DNA from: Tsuneonella suprasediminis | Lineage (GTDB): Bacteria; Pseudomonadota; Alphaproteobacteria; Sphingomonadales; Sphingomonadaceae | Direction: 5' to 3' | Assembly: GCF_003605755.1 (NCBI RefSeq) | Contig: NZ_RAHJ01000022.1 | Coordinates: 186,001 to 250,000 of the forward strand | DNA length: 64,000 bases | In this document: positions 17,498-26,148 of the stretch, piece after piece | Numbering within the stretch: position 1 is the first letter of the stretch | Layout: each line of letters begins with the position of its first letter | The notes under the pieces: model-generated | Seen by the model: only the letters and a program-made list of their open reading frames with translations | What the model was told of the DNA's origin: nothing | Database searches by the model: none | Program-made: the position numbers and the translations under genes

Positions 17498-17761
17498 TCA
17501 GTTGTTGGCTGGGTTTTGGCTGGCGGTATCGGTCGCCGCCTCTGCGCTGGGGTTGGGGATAGCGTCGGGCGGCAGGCGCCGCTCCTCAATCATCTGAGCG
17601 GCATCGTCGAGCGCCTTGCTCTCGCTCTCGGTCATGCCGGTGGGGCCGGGATCTTCACTCTGCGAGCTACACGCAGAAAGCAGCAGCACCGTTGCAACAG
17701 TGGAAAGCACGGTGGCGGGGCGGGCGACAAGTGGCCGGATGAAACGCATAGCCGATGCCAT
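17498..17761 (-). CDS. Small predicted lipoprotein
   Basis: An 87-residue protein with a signal peptide ending in the lipobox LLSAC (C31) followed by a polar, disordered mature part rich in Ala, Pro and Asn. An internal ATG at 17749 (MRFIRPL) is an equally good start. No family is recognised. It lies between the thiolase operon and another lipoprotein, both on the minus strand, but the terminator at 17770-17816 separates it from the latter. Confidence 0.55.
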   Translation of the reverse strand: MASAMRFIRPLVARPATVLSTVATVLLLSACSSQSEDPGPTGMTESESKALDDAAQMIEERRLPPDAIPNPSAEAATDTASQNPANN

Positions 17762-17769
17762 ACCGCATA

Positions 17770-17816
17770 CGGCGAAAAGGAAAAGCGGGCGAATCGCGCC
17801 ATGCGACCCGCCCGCC
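17770..17816 (-). terminator. Intrinsic terminator after Ala-rich lipoprotein
   Basis: Read on the minus strand, GCGGGCG pairs with CGCCCGC, with an inner GTCGC/GCGAT helix, followed by TTTTCCTTTT. It closes the transcript of the 17842-18168 gene. Confidence 0.7.
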
Positions 17817-17841
17817 TGTCCATCGGATTAAGCGGAAGCGC

Positions 17842-18168
17842 TTATTCCTTTGCGTCCTGTTCACCCGTCGCTGCGGCGGCGGCAGCGGCGGCTGCCTGTG
17901 CGCGAGCGGCGACTTCAGCTGCGCTTTCGCCCGCCTGCTGCGCGGTTTGCTGCACTTTCTGAGCGGCCGCTTCCGATGCGGCGTCGATGGCTGGGGCGGC
18001 GGCGTTGGCGGCGTCGTCGGCTTCCGGCGTTTCGGTGACGGTTGCCATCGCGTCGTCAGCAGGCATTTCGACGGTGTCGGCTTCCGCTTCGGTCGATGCA
18101 TCGTCGGACTTGCCGCAGGCGGCCAGAGTCAGCACCAGCGGGATCGCTACATAGGCAAATTTCTTCAT
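17842..18168 (-). CDS. Alanine-rich small lipoprotein
   Basis: A 108-residue predicted lipoprotein: signal peptide with lipobox LTLAAC (C18), then an acidic low-complexity region (18-70) and an alanine-rich helix (70-102) containing a run of nine alanines. The composition suggests a long amphipathic helix rather than an enzyme. Start 18168 gives the MKKFAYVAIP signal peptide and has a GGAGAG site upstream. It has the same architecture as the gene at 13234-13488. Function unknown. Confidence 0.65.
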   Translation of the reverse strand: MKKFAYVAIPLVLTLAACGKSDDASTEAEADTVEMPADDAMATVTETPEADDAANAAAPAIDAASEAAAQKVQQTAQQAGESAAEVAARAQAAAAAAAAATGEQDAKE

Positions 18169-18300
18169 TCTGTGGTCTCTCCAGTTGGAATGGGTTGTGC
18201 GTGGGTTTAGCCACCGGCTCGGCCAAGGGCAACGCGAAGCTGTCCACACAGCCGCCTCCCCCGTTCCCCCGCGCAGCGCGCTGTGGCATTGGCTGGGCCA

Positions 18301-20103
18301 ATGGATACCATGTTTGCCCCGTCTGCCGATCTTGCCCATGCCCGTGCCGCCTTGCGAGAGGTGTTCGGTTTCGACAGCTTTCGCGGAGTGCAGGATCAGG
18401 TTGTCGCCCGCGTTCTGGCAGGTGAGTCGACGCTGGCGGTAATGCCGACCGGGGCAGGGAAATCGCTGACGTATCAGTTGCCTGCGACGATGATGGACGG
18501 CACCTGCGTGGTGGTAAGCCCGCTGATCGCGCTGATGCACGATCAGCTTCGTTCCGCGCGGGCCAATGGCATCGCCGCTGCCACGCTGACCAGCGCCGAT
18601 GCCGACTGGCGCGAAACGATGGACGCGTTTCGTCGTGGCGATCTCGATCTGCTTTATGTCGCCCCGGAACGGGCCAGCCAGCCGCAATTCCGCGATTTGC
18701 TGGCCAGTACGCGGATTGCGCTGTTCGCTATCGACGAAGCGCATTGCGTATCCGAATGGGGTCACGATTTCCGGCCCGATTACCGGCAACTGCGTCCGTT
18801 GATGGATGCATTCCCCGATGTGCCCCGCCTGGCGCTGACCGCGACAGCGGATGCGCATACACGCATCGATATTCTGACTCAGCTCGGCATCCCAGAAAGC
18901 GGGCTGATCGTGGCCGGGTTCGATCGGCCCAATATCCGCTATGCCATCCGCGATCGCGATAATCCCGCGCGGCAAGTGGCTGCGTTGATGGCTGAACAGC
19001 CGGGGCCGGGCATAGTCTATGCACCGACTCGTGCGCGGGTGGAAAAGCTGGCCGAACAGCTCGCCGCAGCGACCGGACGATCAGTGCTGCCATATCATGC
19101 CGGTCTGCCGCCAGAACAGCGCGCCGCCAATCAGGCGGCTTTTGTTGCCAGCGAAGATATGGTGATCGTCGCGACGATTGCTTTCGGCATGGGGATCGAC
19201 AAGCCGGATGTGCGGTTTGTCGCCCATGCGGGTATCCCCAAATCGATAGAGGCCTATTATCAGGAAACCGGGCGGGCGGGGCGCGATGGCGATCCCGCAC
19301 AGGCGGTCATGTTATGGGGCGCGAGCGATTTTGCCACCGCGCGCCAGCGATTGAGCGAAGTGGACGAATCCCGTCGCCAATCGGAACGGCAGCGGCTCGA
19401 CGCGCTGGCCGGTCTGGTTGAAACGCCGGGTTGTCGGCGCGGTGTCCTGCTGCGCCATTTCGGGGAACATCCGCCAGAACGATGCGGCAATTGCGACAAC
19501 TGCCTGTCGCCTCCCGGTGTGACCGATGCGACCGAACTGGCGCGCAAGCTGCTGTCGGCTGTCTATCGCACCGGGCAGACATATGGCTTTGGCCATGTTC
19601 AGAAAGTGCTCACCGGATCGAACGACGCCCGCGTTGCCGAACGCGGGCATGATCGCCTGAGTGTATTCGGGATTGTTACGGGTGAAGAGGCGCGCCTGCT
19701 GCAGCCGCTGAGCCGGGCGCTTCAGGCGCGTGGCAGCCTGACTGCGACCGAGCATGGCGGCCTGCAACTGGCCGGCGATGCCAAGGCGATCCTGAAAGGC
19801 GAAGCGAGTGTGGAGATCGTGATCCCACCGCGCCGCGAACGGAGTAATCGCAGGCGCGGCACCAATGCAGAGACCAATCCGGTGGGTGATCCGCTGTTCG
19901 ATGCTCTGCGTGAGCGGCGCCGCCAGCTGGCGCAGGACGCGGGTGTGCCCCCTTATGTCGTATTCCACGATGCCGTCCTGCGGGAGATGGCGGCTCGACG
20001 ACCGCAATCGCGTGATGAATTGAGTGCCATCGGCGGAGTAGGGGCAAAGAAACTCGATGCCTATGGCGATGAGTTCCTTGCGGTGATCCGCCATGCAGAC
20101 TGA
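18301..20103 (+). CDS. recQ: ATP-dependent DNA helicase RecQ
   Basis: A 600-residue 3'-to-5' superfamily 2 helicase of DNA repair. Walker A is MPTGAGKS (48-55) and the DEAH box is IDEAHCVSEWGHDFRPDY (near 149). The helicase C-domain contains IAFGMGIDKPDVRFV and QETGRAGRDG. The zinc-binding cysteines are CRRGVLL...CGNCDNC (near 379-402). A winged helix follows, and an HRDC domain ends the protein (about 530-600, with SRDELSAIGGVGAKKLDAYG). A GTG at 18283 in frame is the alternative start. The last 11 bases overlap the next gene. Confidence 0.93.
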   Translation: MDTMFAPSADLAHARAALREVFGFDSFRGVQDQVVARVLAGESTLAVMPTGAGKSLTYQLPATMMDGTCVVVSPLIALMHDQLRSARANGIAAATLTSADADWRETMDAFRRGDLDLLYVAPERASQPQFRDLLASTRIALFAIDEAHCVSEWGHDFRPDYRQLRPLMDAFPDVPRLALTATADAHTRIDILTQLGIPESGLIVAGFDRPNIRYAIRDRDNPARQVAALMAEQPGPGIVYAPTRARVEKLAEQLAAATGRSVLPYHAGLPPEQRAANQAAFVASEDMVIVATIAFGMGIDKPDVRFVAHAGIPKSIEAYYQETGRAGRDGDPAQAVMLWGASDFATARQRLSEVDESRRQSERQRLDALAGLVETPGCRRGVLLRHFGEHPPERCGNCDNCLSPPGVTDATELARKLLSAVYRTGQTYGFGHVQKVLTGSNDARVAERGHDRLSVFGIVTGEEARLLQPLSRALQARGSLTATEHGGLQLAGDAKAILKGEASVEIVIPPRRERSNRRRGTNAETNPVGDPLFDALRERRRQLAQDAGVPPYVVFHDAVLREMAARRPQSRDELSAIGGVGAKKLDAYGDEFLAVIRHAD

Positions 20104-20635
20104 TCGGAGTATCTTTGTGTTGCGCCTGGCCGTATCGTTTCTGCTGGCCGTATCACTGACAGCATGTGTCGCATCAACATCCGGAATGGAGGGCGCGCAA
20201 CCGCCAGACCGCATCGCCATGTCGCTGACAAGCTGGGGCAGGCCGGTTGGCAACTGGTCGGTCGAAGCGAATGGCCGGGGGACATATACAGAACGGGTTT
20301 CGGCAAATTATGCCCCATACGGACCCTATCGGTTGGACCATCATGAGTTCGATGTCGGGCCGGAGGGATTTGACCGGCTGTGGGGAGAAGTCGCTGCGCT
20401 GCCAAACCCGGCCCTGGCCTATCAGCAGTGCCACAATTTGCGGACGGACGGCGTTTACGGAAGGCTGGAGGTCGCACGGCGCTCGGAAACCCGGACAGTC
20501 GCCTTTTACGATGGGTGCTTCGATCCCGATTATCGTGCATTTTATGACCGGGTGGCAGCGATCGATGAACAGGTGAAGCAATGGGGCATGGCACAGCCGG
20601 TCGCGCGCAGCGAAAGCTTCAACACCGAACCCTGA
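20093..20635 (+). CDS. Predicted lipoprotein of unknown function
   Basis: A 180-residue protein. Residues 8-25 form a signal peptide with the lipobox SLTAC (C25), so it is probably an outer-membrane or periplasmic lipoprotein. The mature domain has two cysteines (in YQQCHNL and YDGCFDPDY) that could pair. The start overlaps the recQ stop by 11 bases, so an internal start would only shorten a signal peptide that already begins late; a V or L codon at residue 9-10 is possible. I do not recognise a family. Confidence 0.65.
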   Translation: MQTDRSIFVLRLAVSFLLAVSLTACVASTSGMEGAQPPDRIAMSLTSWGRPVGNWSVEANGRGTYTERVSANYAPYGPYRLDHHEFDVGPEGFDRLWGEVAALPNPALAYQQCHNLRTDGVYGRLEVARRSETRTVAFYDGCFDPDYRAFYDRVAAIDEQVKQWGMAQPVARSESFNTEP

Positions 20636-20662
20636 GCTTCCCGGTCGCACGTCCGGTTTTGA

Positions 20663-20668
20663 TTGACA
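20663..20668 (+). promoter_or_regulatory. Probable -35 element of the SPFH operon
   Basis: A perfect TTGACA, followed by an AT-rich stretch in the -10 position (20683-20694) that is covered by the large palindrome. The next start codon (GTG 20724) is about 55 bases downstream. Confidence 0.5.
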
Positions 20669-20680
20669 ATCCGGCGGATC

Positions 20681-20708
20681 GATATAAATATGATATCATA
20701 ATTATATC
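20681..20708. promoter_or_regulatory. 28-bp palindrome over the -10 region of the SPFH operon
   Basis: Arms GATATAAATATGAT and ATCATAATTATATC are reverse complements at 13 of 14 positions, with no spacer. The AT-rich site overlaps the presumed -10 and ends immediately before the GAAGGA ribosome site. A dimeric or tetrameric repressor would be expected to bind; the ribbon-helix-helix protein encoded two genes along is the obvious candidate (inference). Confidence 0.65.
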
Positions 20709-20723
20709 GAAGGAACCGTTATC

Positions 20724-21638
20724 GTGTCTGTCGAACTTAAGGGAATGAATACCAGCCGCGAACGGCCGGCGAAAACCTTCAATGGCTATTTCATGCTGTT
20801 CGTCTTGCTGGCGATTGTCGTGGTGGGCGTATGGCTTGTGGCGGGCGGATTTCCGCCTGCCGGGGCGGAGCGGGTGGTAAAGCTGTTATTTGTAGGCAGT
20901 GTGCTGCTGGCAATCGTGGGTACGCTGCTGGTGGCGTCAGGATTCTATATGATCCAGCCCAATCAGGCTGCGGTTATCACGCTGTTCGGCGCCTATTCGG
21001 GCACCGACCGGACGGAAGGCCTGCGCTGGATCTGGCCGTGGATGATGCGGAAAAAGATCTCTGCCCGCGCCCACAACGTCCATTCGGACCGGGTCAAGAT
21101 CAATGATCTGAAAGGCAATCCGATCGATATCGCCTGCAACGTGGTGTGGCGGGTGGCCGATACCGCGCAGGCAGCGTTCGATGTCGATGATTTCAAGGAA
21201 TTCGTGAACATCCAGATCGAAGCCGGTCTGCGAACCGTGGGGGCACGCCATCCCTATGACGATCTGGAGCAGGAAGAAACCACTCTGCGCGGCAGCCCCG
21301 ATGTGGTAAACCGCGAATTGCAGGTCGAACTGAACGAACGACTGAATGTTGCCGGGATCGTCGTGGACGAAGCCGGGCTGACGCACCTTGCTTATGCGCC
21401 GGAAATCGCCGGAGCCATGCTACGTCGTCAGCAGGCCGAAGCCGTGATTGCTGCGCGAGCGAAGCTGGTGATGGGCGCCGTCAGTATGGTGGAAATGGCG
21501 CTTGCTAAGTTGAGCGAAGACGAGATCGTCGAATTGGACGACGAACGCCGTGCGACAATGGTATCGAATCTGATGGTCGTATTGTGCGGTGAACGTGAGG
21601 CGCAGCCGGTGGTCAACGCCGGGACCCTGTACCAGTAG
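20724..21638 (+). CDS. SPFH/Band 7 domain membrane protein
   Basis: A 304-residue protein. Two hydrophobic segments (about 22-48 and 55-78) are followed by an SPFH domain (about 80-270) that starts IQPNQAAVITLFGAYSGTDR and includes NVVWRV and DVVNRELQVELNERL. SPFH proteins of this type oligomerise on membranes and are linked to envelope stress or protein quality control. The GTG start has GAAGGA nine bases before it. It is the first of three close-set genes (gaps 24 and 3 bases) controlled by the promoter-palindrome at 20663-20708. Confidence 0.85.
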   Translation: MSVELKGMNTSRERPAKTFNGYFMLFVLLAIVVVGVWLVAGGFPPAGAERVVKLLFVGSVLLAIVGTLLVASGFYMIQPNQAAVITLFGAYSGTDRTEGLRWIWPWMMRKKISARAHNVHSDRVKINDLKGNPIDIACNVVWRVADTAQAAFDVDDFKEFVNIQIEAGLRTVGARHPYDDLEQEETTLRGSPDVVNRELQVELNERLNVAGIVVDEAGLTHLAYAPEIAGAMLRRQQAEAVIAARAKLVMGAVSMVEMALAKLSEDEIVELDDERRATMVSNLMVVLCGEREAQPVVNAGTLYQ

Positions 21639-21662
21639 GAGCCCTGACGGGACTTTTCACCC

Positions 21663-21863
21663 ATGTCGCTTGCCAAGAAGAAAGCCTTCGCCCTGCGTCT
21701 CGATCCAGCGGTCCATGCCGCGATCGAACGTTTGGCAGCGGCCGAATTGCGGAGTGCGAATGCGGAAATAGAGATGCTGTTGCGCGAAGCGCTGGAGGCA
21801 CGTGGGATTTCGATCGCACACTCGAAGCCCGCCCGTCGCGGTCGCCCCCCGAAAGGAGATTAA
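21663..21863 (+). CDS. Arc-like ribbon-helix-helix DNA-binding protein
   Basis: A 66-residue protein: KKAFALRLDPAVHAAIERLA gives the beta strand and first helix, and SANAEIEMLLREAL the second helix of an Arc/MetJ-type fold. The C-terminal tail KPARRGRPPKGD is basic with an AT-hook-like RGRPP. Such proteins bind as dimers to short palindromes, so it could autoregulate the operon through the site at 20681-20708. It lies 24 bases after the SPFH gene. An antitoxin role is possible for RHH proteins but no toxin-like partner follows. Confidence 0.75.
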   Translation: MSLAKKKAFALRLDPAVHAAIERLAAAELRSANAEIEMLLREALEARGISIAHSKPARRGRPPKGD

Positions 21864-21866
21864 GCC

Positions 21867-22124
21867 ATGTTGCATAAATTTTTCGAGGAAGGGTACTGGT
21901 TTGAGCCCAAGCGATTTGGATATGGTGCGGGCTTGCCCATTGCCTGGCAGGGATGGGCTCTGATCATTGCATTCCTCGCGCTCGTCCTGGGGCTGGTCAA
22001 TGTCCCGGATCTCGACCCTATCTTGCGGTGGACTGGTCTTGCCATTGCTACCGGCCTGCTGATTATCATCGCGAAGAAACGCACACGCGGCCCCTGGCGC
22101 TGGCGCTGGGGTGCAAAAGACTGA
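21867..22124 (+). CDS. Small two-helix membrane protein
   Basis: An 85-residue protein with two hydrophobic segments (about 30-46 and 53-70) and a basic, Trp/Arg-rich C-terminus (RGPWRWRWG). It starts 3 bases after the RHH gene stop, with AAGGAG overlapping that stop, so it is translationally linked. No family recognised. Its conserved-looking position suggests a membrane partner of the SPFH protein, by context only. Confidence 0.65.
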   Translation: MLHKFFEEGYWFEPKRFGYGAGLPIAWQGWALIIAFLALVLGLVNVPDLDPILRWTGLAIATGLLIIIAKKRTRGPWRWRWGAKD

Positions 22125-22182
22125 TCGCTCGCATGGATCAGCCTTAGCCGGGCGTTAACCCATTCTCTCTATCGCGGGCGGT

Positions 22183-23172
22183 ATGGATAGCCACGCCCTG
22201 CCGCCCGCCGCGCCTGCACGCATCTCCCCGCTGCTGATCGGAGCAATTGCTACGATTGCTATTGCGGCAATCCCGACAGCAGCTTTGCTGGCACAGGATG
22301 CGCGTGCACCGTTCACGGTAGTGGAAACCAAGCGCGGCTACCCCTCTTTGCAGGCGGCTGTTGATGCCATCGGCGGGGGTACAGCCACAATCGCCATTGC
22401 GCCGGGCACTTATCGCGAATGTGCGGTGCAAAGCGACGGCAATATCACCTATCTCGCGACCGACCCGGGCAAGAGCGTGTTTGCGGGCACAACCTGTCAG
22501 GGAAAAGCCGCGCTGGTTCTTGGTGGCCGCTCCGCCCGCGTGGCCGGTCTGGTGTTCCGCAATATGGCGGTGCCCGATTACAACGGCGCGGGTATCCGGC
22601 TGGAACACGGAGACCTGACGGTGGCCCAAAGCTGGTTCCTCGATAGCCAGCAGGGGATTCTGACCGCCAGCGATCCCAACGGAACGATTGTGATCGACAA
22701 GTCCACCTTCTCAGGGCTTGGCAATTGCGAGGATCAGTCGGGATGCGCCCATTCGCTCTACGTTGGCGAATATGGCCATCTGCGGGTGACGCGCACCCGT
22801 TTTGAGCGCGGAACCGGCGGCCATTATCTGAAAGCGCGCGCGAAAGTGGTGGAGATCGCATCGAGCGATTTCGACGATTCCGCGGGCCGCGCCACCAATT
22901 ACATGATCGACCTTCCCAATGGGGCAACCGGCCAGATCACCAACAACTGGTTCGTGCAGGGGCGGGATAAAGAGAACTACTCTGCATTCATCGCGATCGG
23001 AGCGGAAAACCGCTCCAATCCGTCGACCGGTCTGACAATTGCAGGCAACGATGCCCGTTTCGCGCCTTCGCTGCGCCGCAGCAGTGCCTTCGTCGCTGAC
23101 TGGACAGGTGCGGCGCTGAAGCTTGGGCCCAATACACTGGGGGACGGAATCAAGCCGTTCGAGAAACGATAA
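22183..23172 (+). CDS. Secreted right-handed parallel beta-helix protein
   Basis: A 329-residue protein with an N-terminal membrane or signal segment (about residues 16-37) followed by a pectate-lyase-like repeat region. GYPSLQAAVDAIGGG and IAPGTYRE (about 50-75) are the typical entry into a pectinesterase or parallel beta-helix fold, and short repeats such as GIRLEHGDLTVAQSWF and LRVTRTRFERG follow. No catalytic set of a known carbohydrate-active enzyme is clear to me. A surface or periplasmic polysaccharide-binding role is a guess. It is a single gene. Confidence 0.7.
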   Translation: MDSHALPPAAPARISPLLIGAIATIAIAAIPTAALLAQDARAPFTVVETKRGYPSLQAAVDAIGGGTATIAIAPGTYRECAVQSDGNITYLATDPGKSVFAGTTCQGKAALVLGGRSARVAGLVFRNMAVPDYNGAGIRLEHGDLTVAQSWFLDSQQGILTASDPNGTIVIDKSTFSGLGNCEDQSGCAHSLYVGEYGHLRVTRTRFERGTGGHYLKARAKVVEIASSDFDDSAGRATNYMIDLPNGATGQITNNWFVQGRDKENYSAFIAIGAENRSNPSTGLTIAGNDARFAPSLRRSSAFVADWTGAALKLGPNTLGDGIKPFEKR

Positions 23173-23205
23173 CGCTACCGTATAGCGCGATCAAACCACC
23201 GCCTG

Positions 23206-24222
23206 CTATGTCAGCAGGTGCCCTGCCCGATCACGCTTGGTCGCCAGATAGCGCGCATTGTGCGGGTTGTCGGGCAACTGGTGCGCCAGTCGTTCGATCA
23301 CCTTCACGCCCGCTTGTTCCAGCGCTGAGACTTTTGCCGGATTGTTGGTCATCAGCCGGATTTCAGAGACGCCCAGCAGTTCAAGCATACGCGCTGCGGT
23401 TGGGAAATCGCGAGCCTCGTCGGGCAGGCCCAGCCGTTGGTTAGCATCGATGGTGTCGAACCCATCGTCTTGCAGGCGATAGGCGCGCAGTTTGTTGACC
23501 AGCCCGATCCCACGCCCTTCCTGCCGCAGATAGAGCAACACGCCCCAGCCGCCCGCTTGCGCCTCGTGCGCGATGGCGTGGAGCGCGGCGTCGAGTTGTG
23601 GCCCGCAATCGCATTTCAGACTGCCAAGCACATCGCCCGTCAGGCATTCGGAATGAAGCCGCACGATGGGCACGCGATCGCTGCGCTGCTCTCCGATGAT
23701 CAACGCAACGTGTTCGCGCGTATCGTCTATACTGCGGAAGGCGACGATTTCGGCCTGATCGCTGGCATCGACAGGCAAGCGCGCACGGCTGGCGATAGTC
23801 AGGTGGACTGGATCGGACAGGGCCGACAGATCGCCGGGGGCAAATGGTTGCGGCTCGCCTGCATTTTGCGGATCGACCATGAAGGCCGGCAAAATCCCGG
23901 CAATCCGTGCCAGCGCCAGCCCGGCCTGTGCCGCCTCCTCCCATTCGAGTGTTTCCGCCCGAAACGGCCCTTTCAGCGGAGTGGCCAGATCGAGCGCCGG
24001 GTCAGCCAATGCGCGCGCGGCGGCAAGATCGAAGGGTTCGGCAGCGCGGACCAGTACGGGAGCATGCGGTTCGGCCGCTTCGCGTTGATTGGCCAGCTTA
24101 AGCGTTGCGGCACGGGCGGCGGAAATCAGGGCAAGCCGCGATGTCGCGCCATTTGCTATCGCGGTTTCGGCAGGCAACAGCACTGGCCCGCCATCCAGTG
24201 CGATGGGCCAGCCGTGGCGCAA
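23206..24222 (-). CDS. ribA: GTP cyclohydrolase II
   Basis: A protein of at least 338 residues for the first committed step of riboflavin synthesis. The C-terminal 200 residues are the GCH II domain: zinc cysteines in C-(10)-CDC within CLTGDVLGSLKCDCG, the GTP site LRQEGRGIGL, and MTNNPAKV. The N-terminal 130 residues are a divergent domain in the position of DHBP synthase, as in other alphaproteobacteria, and probably inactive. The start is uncertain: TTG 24222 is used here, but the reading frame is open upstream to about 24264 with a plausible family N-terminus (SPQRRAAQAVDALRHGW). It follows the ExoIII gene closely. Confidence 0.9.
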   Translation of the reverse strand: MRHGWPIALDGGPVLLPAETAIANGATSRLALISAARAATLKLANQREAAEPHAPVLVRAAEPFDLAAARALADPALDLATPLKGPFRAETLEWEEAAQAGLALARIAGILPAFMVDPQNAGEPQPFAPGDLSALSDPVHLTIASRARLPVDASDQAEIVAFRSIDDTREHVALIIGEQRSDRVPIVRLHSECLTGDVLGSLKCDCGPQLDAALHAIAHEAQAGGWGVLLYLRQEGRGIGLVNKLRAYRLQDDGFDTIDANQRLGLPDEARDFPTAARMLELLGVSEIRLMTNNPAKVSALEQAGVKVIERLAHQLPDNPHNARYLATKRDRAGHLLT

Positions 24223-24266
24223 GGCATCGACTGCCTGCGCCGCGCGGCGTTGCGGGCTTGGCCCCG

Positions 24267-25061
24267 TCAGAGCGAAAACTCCGTAATCAGCGGGATATGG
24301 TCGCTCGGCTGCTCCCAGCGCCGGGTTTCTTCAACGAAGCGATGCGTCGATGCCTGCGGCGCAAGGTCGGGGCTGGCCCACATATGATCGAGCCGCCGCC
24401 CGTGATCCTTCTGCCGCCAGTAACTGCGATACGACCACCACGAATAATTGCGTTCCGGCGCCGGGATGAAATGACGCCCCAGATCGACCCACCCGTGAGC
24501 ATCGCGCAATTTGCCCAATGTCTCCACCTCCAGGGGGGTATGGCTGACTACTTTCAGCAAAGCCTTGTGATCGTAAACATCGCATTCGAGCGGGGCGATG
24601 TTGAAATCCCCGACCAGCAATGTGGGGCGGCCCAGTGTGTCGGACCAGCGCGTCATCCGTTCCAGAAAATCGAGCTTCTGCCCGAATTTCGGGTTCAGTT
24701 CGCGATCGGGAATATCGCCGCCTGCCGGAATATAGACGTTTTCGATGACAAGGCCTTTGCCTTCGCCTTCGGTCAGTTCGACACCGACGTGGCGCGCTTC
24801 GCCATTATCCTGCCAGTCGAACCGGGTGATTTCGCGCAAGGGCACCCGGCTGACCGTAGCCACGCCATGATATCCCTTCTGACCGTGTACCGCCTGATGG
24901 ATATAGCCCATGTCGGCCAGCGCCTGCGCCGGAAACTGGCTTTCCTGACATTTGATTTCCTGCAGGCAGAGAACGTCGGGCGACTGTTCGCGCAACATGC
25001 GTTGGACCTGCTCGATACGCAGGCGGACCGAATTGATATTCCATGTGGCAACAGACAGCAT
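24267..25061 (-). CDS. xth: Exodeoxyribonuclease III (AP endonuclease)
   Basis: A 264-residue EEP-superfamily DNA repair nuclease. Motifs in order: SVATWNINSVR (7), LCLQEIKCQ (with the metal glutamate), GYHGVATVSR, VENVYIPAGG, LVGDFNIAP and SDHIPLITEF at the C-terminus. Length is normal. It is the upstream gene of a pair with ribA on the minus strand; the ribA frame opens right at its stop. Confidence 0.92.
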   Translation of the reverse strand: MLSVATWNINSVRLRIEQVQRMLREQSPDVLCLQEIKCQESQFPAQALADMGYIHQAVHGQKGYHGVATVSRVPLREITRFDWQDNGEARHVGVELTEGEGKGLVIENVYIPAGGDIPDRELNPKFGQKLDFLERMTRWSDTLGRPTLLVGDFNIAPLECDVYDHKALLKVVSHTPLEVETLGKLRDAHGWVDLGRHFIPAPERNYSWWSYRSYWRQKDHGRRLDHMWASPDLAPQASTHRFVEETRRWEQPSDHIPLITEFSL

Positions 25062-25140
25062 GTCGTTTCGATAGGGAGCGCGGGCCGTGCGGGCAAGGCG
25101 TTACCTTGTATCCTTTTACCGCCAGATGCGGCCAGCGGGA

Positions 25141-26148
25141 TTATTTCCGTCGGAGCCAAAATCCGAAGAACGCCAGCGCGCCGAGCATGACCATGCTGAT
25201 CCCGGTCAGCGTCAGCACGATTTTCCACCCGTTTCCACCGACTTTGCCCGCATGAATCGGATAGAATTTCTCCGTCACGCTCTGCCGATCAAGGGTGGCG
25301 GTTGGGGCATCGACAGTAACGATCCCGGTATTGTCGATCCGTAGGAAAGATCGCCCGTTGGGTGTCCATTCGAACGATTGTCGCAGGCGAATGCTCGTGG
25401 TTCCGTCGCGAAACTGAATGCGGCGGATTTCGGCGCCGGGAAAAGTCTTTTCGGCAAGGCGGAAAATGGCGTTCCAGTCAGTCCTGTCAACTTGTGTGGC
25501 AGGCAGCGCCGGATGTTCGACCGTTGCCGGGAACGGCGCAACCAGAACCGCGCCGATCGGTTTGAATATCATCACCGTGCCGCTCAACATCACGACGAAC
25601 AACAATGGCGCAACGATGATGCCAAGATCGCGATGCTGGCGGATAATGGCGCTGCGCGTCATCCGCTTGGGCCAGAGGCGGAAAACGAACGTACGCCGGG
25701 TGCGCCACCACAGGATCGCACCCGATATAACGAAGAATACCCCCGCCAGCCCGGCGACACCCGTAATCGTTTTGCCGATATCGCCCGCAAACAGATAATG
25801 GTGCAGGTCGAAAATCCACAATTCGGGGCGTTGCCACATGCCCGACCATTGTTCGACGATGGCGCCTTGACCGTTCAGATAGGCTCCGCTGCCATCGGCA
25901 TATGCTGCCTGGTGCAGACCGATACTATCGCCTGCGAATGTAATTCGCGTCAGGCCGGCATGATGCGCGATTGCGGAGTTGACTGTGCGAGTGAGGGCTG
26001 ACGCAGAGACGTCCGCCCGATCATTGGCGCCGGGTACGCCGATCCACTGGTCCTCCCAGACCAGCGCGACCCCCGACAGACCGAGGACGATCAGGATCGC
26101 TCCGATCGTCGCCCCGGCCCAGCGGTGTAGCGTGGCCAGCAGGTTCAT
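25141..26148 (-). CDS. PepSY-associated TM-helix membrane protein
   Basis: A 335-residue inner-membrane protein with four hydrophobic segments (about 10-30, 130-155, 180-205, 305-330) flanking a large periplasmic part. MNLLATLHRWAGATIGAILI with a helix histidine, FDLHHYLF and QHRDLG are typical of the PepSY_TM family, which often acts as ferric-siderophore reductase. Its ATG overlaps the stop of the TonB receptor gene (TGATG), so the two form an operon for iron uptake. Substrate is not known. Confidence 0.85.
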   Translation of the reverse strand: MNLLATLHRWAGATIGAILIVLGLSGVALVWEDQWIGVPGANDRADVSASALTRTVNSAIAHHAGLTRITFAGDSIGLHQAAYADGSGAYLNGQGAIVEQWSGMWQRPELWIFDLHHYLFAGDIGKTITGVAGLAGVFFVISGAILWWRTRRTFVFRLWPKRMTRSAIIRQHRDLGIIVAPLLFVVMLSGTVMIFKPIGAVLVAPFPATVEHPALPATQVDRTDWNAIFRLAEKTFPGAEIRRIQFRDGTTSIRLRQSFEWTPNGRSFLRIDNTGIVTVDAPTATLDRQSVTEKFYPIHAGKVGGNGWKIVLTLTGISMVMLGALAFFGFWLRRK

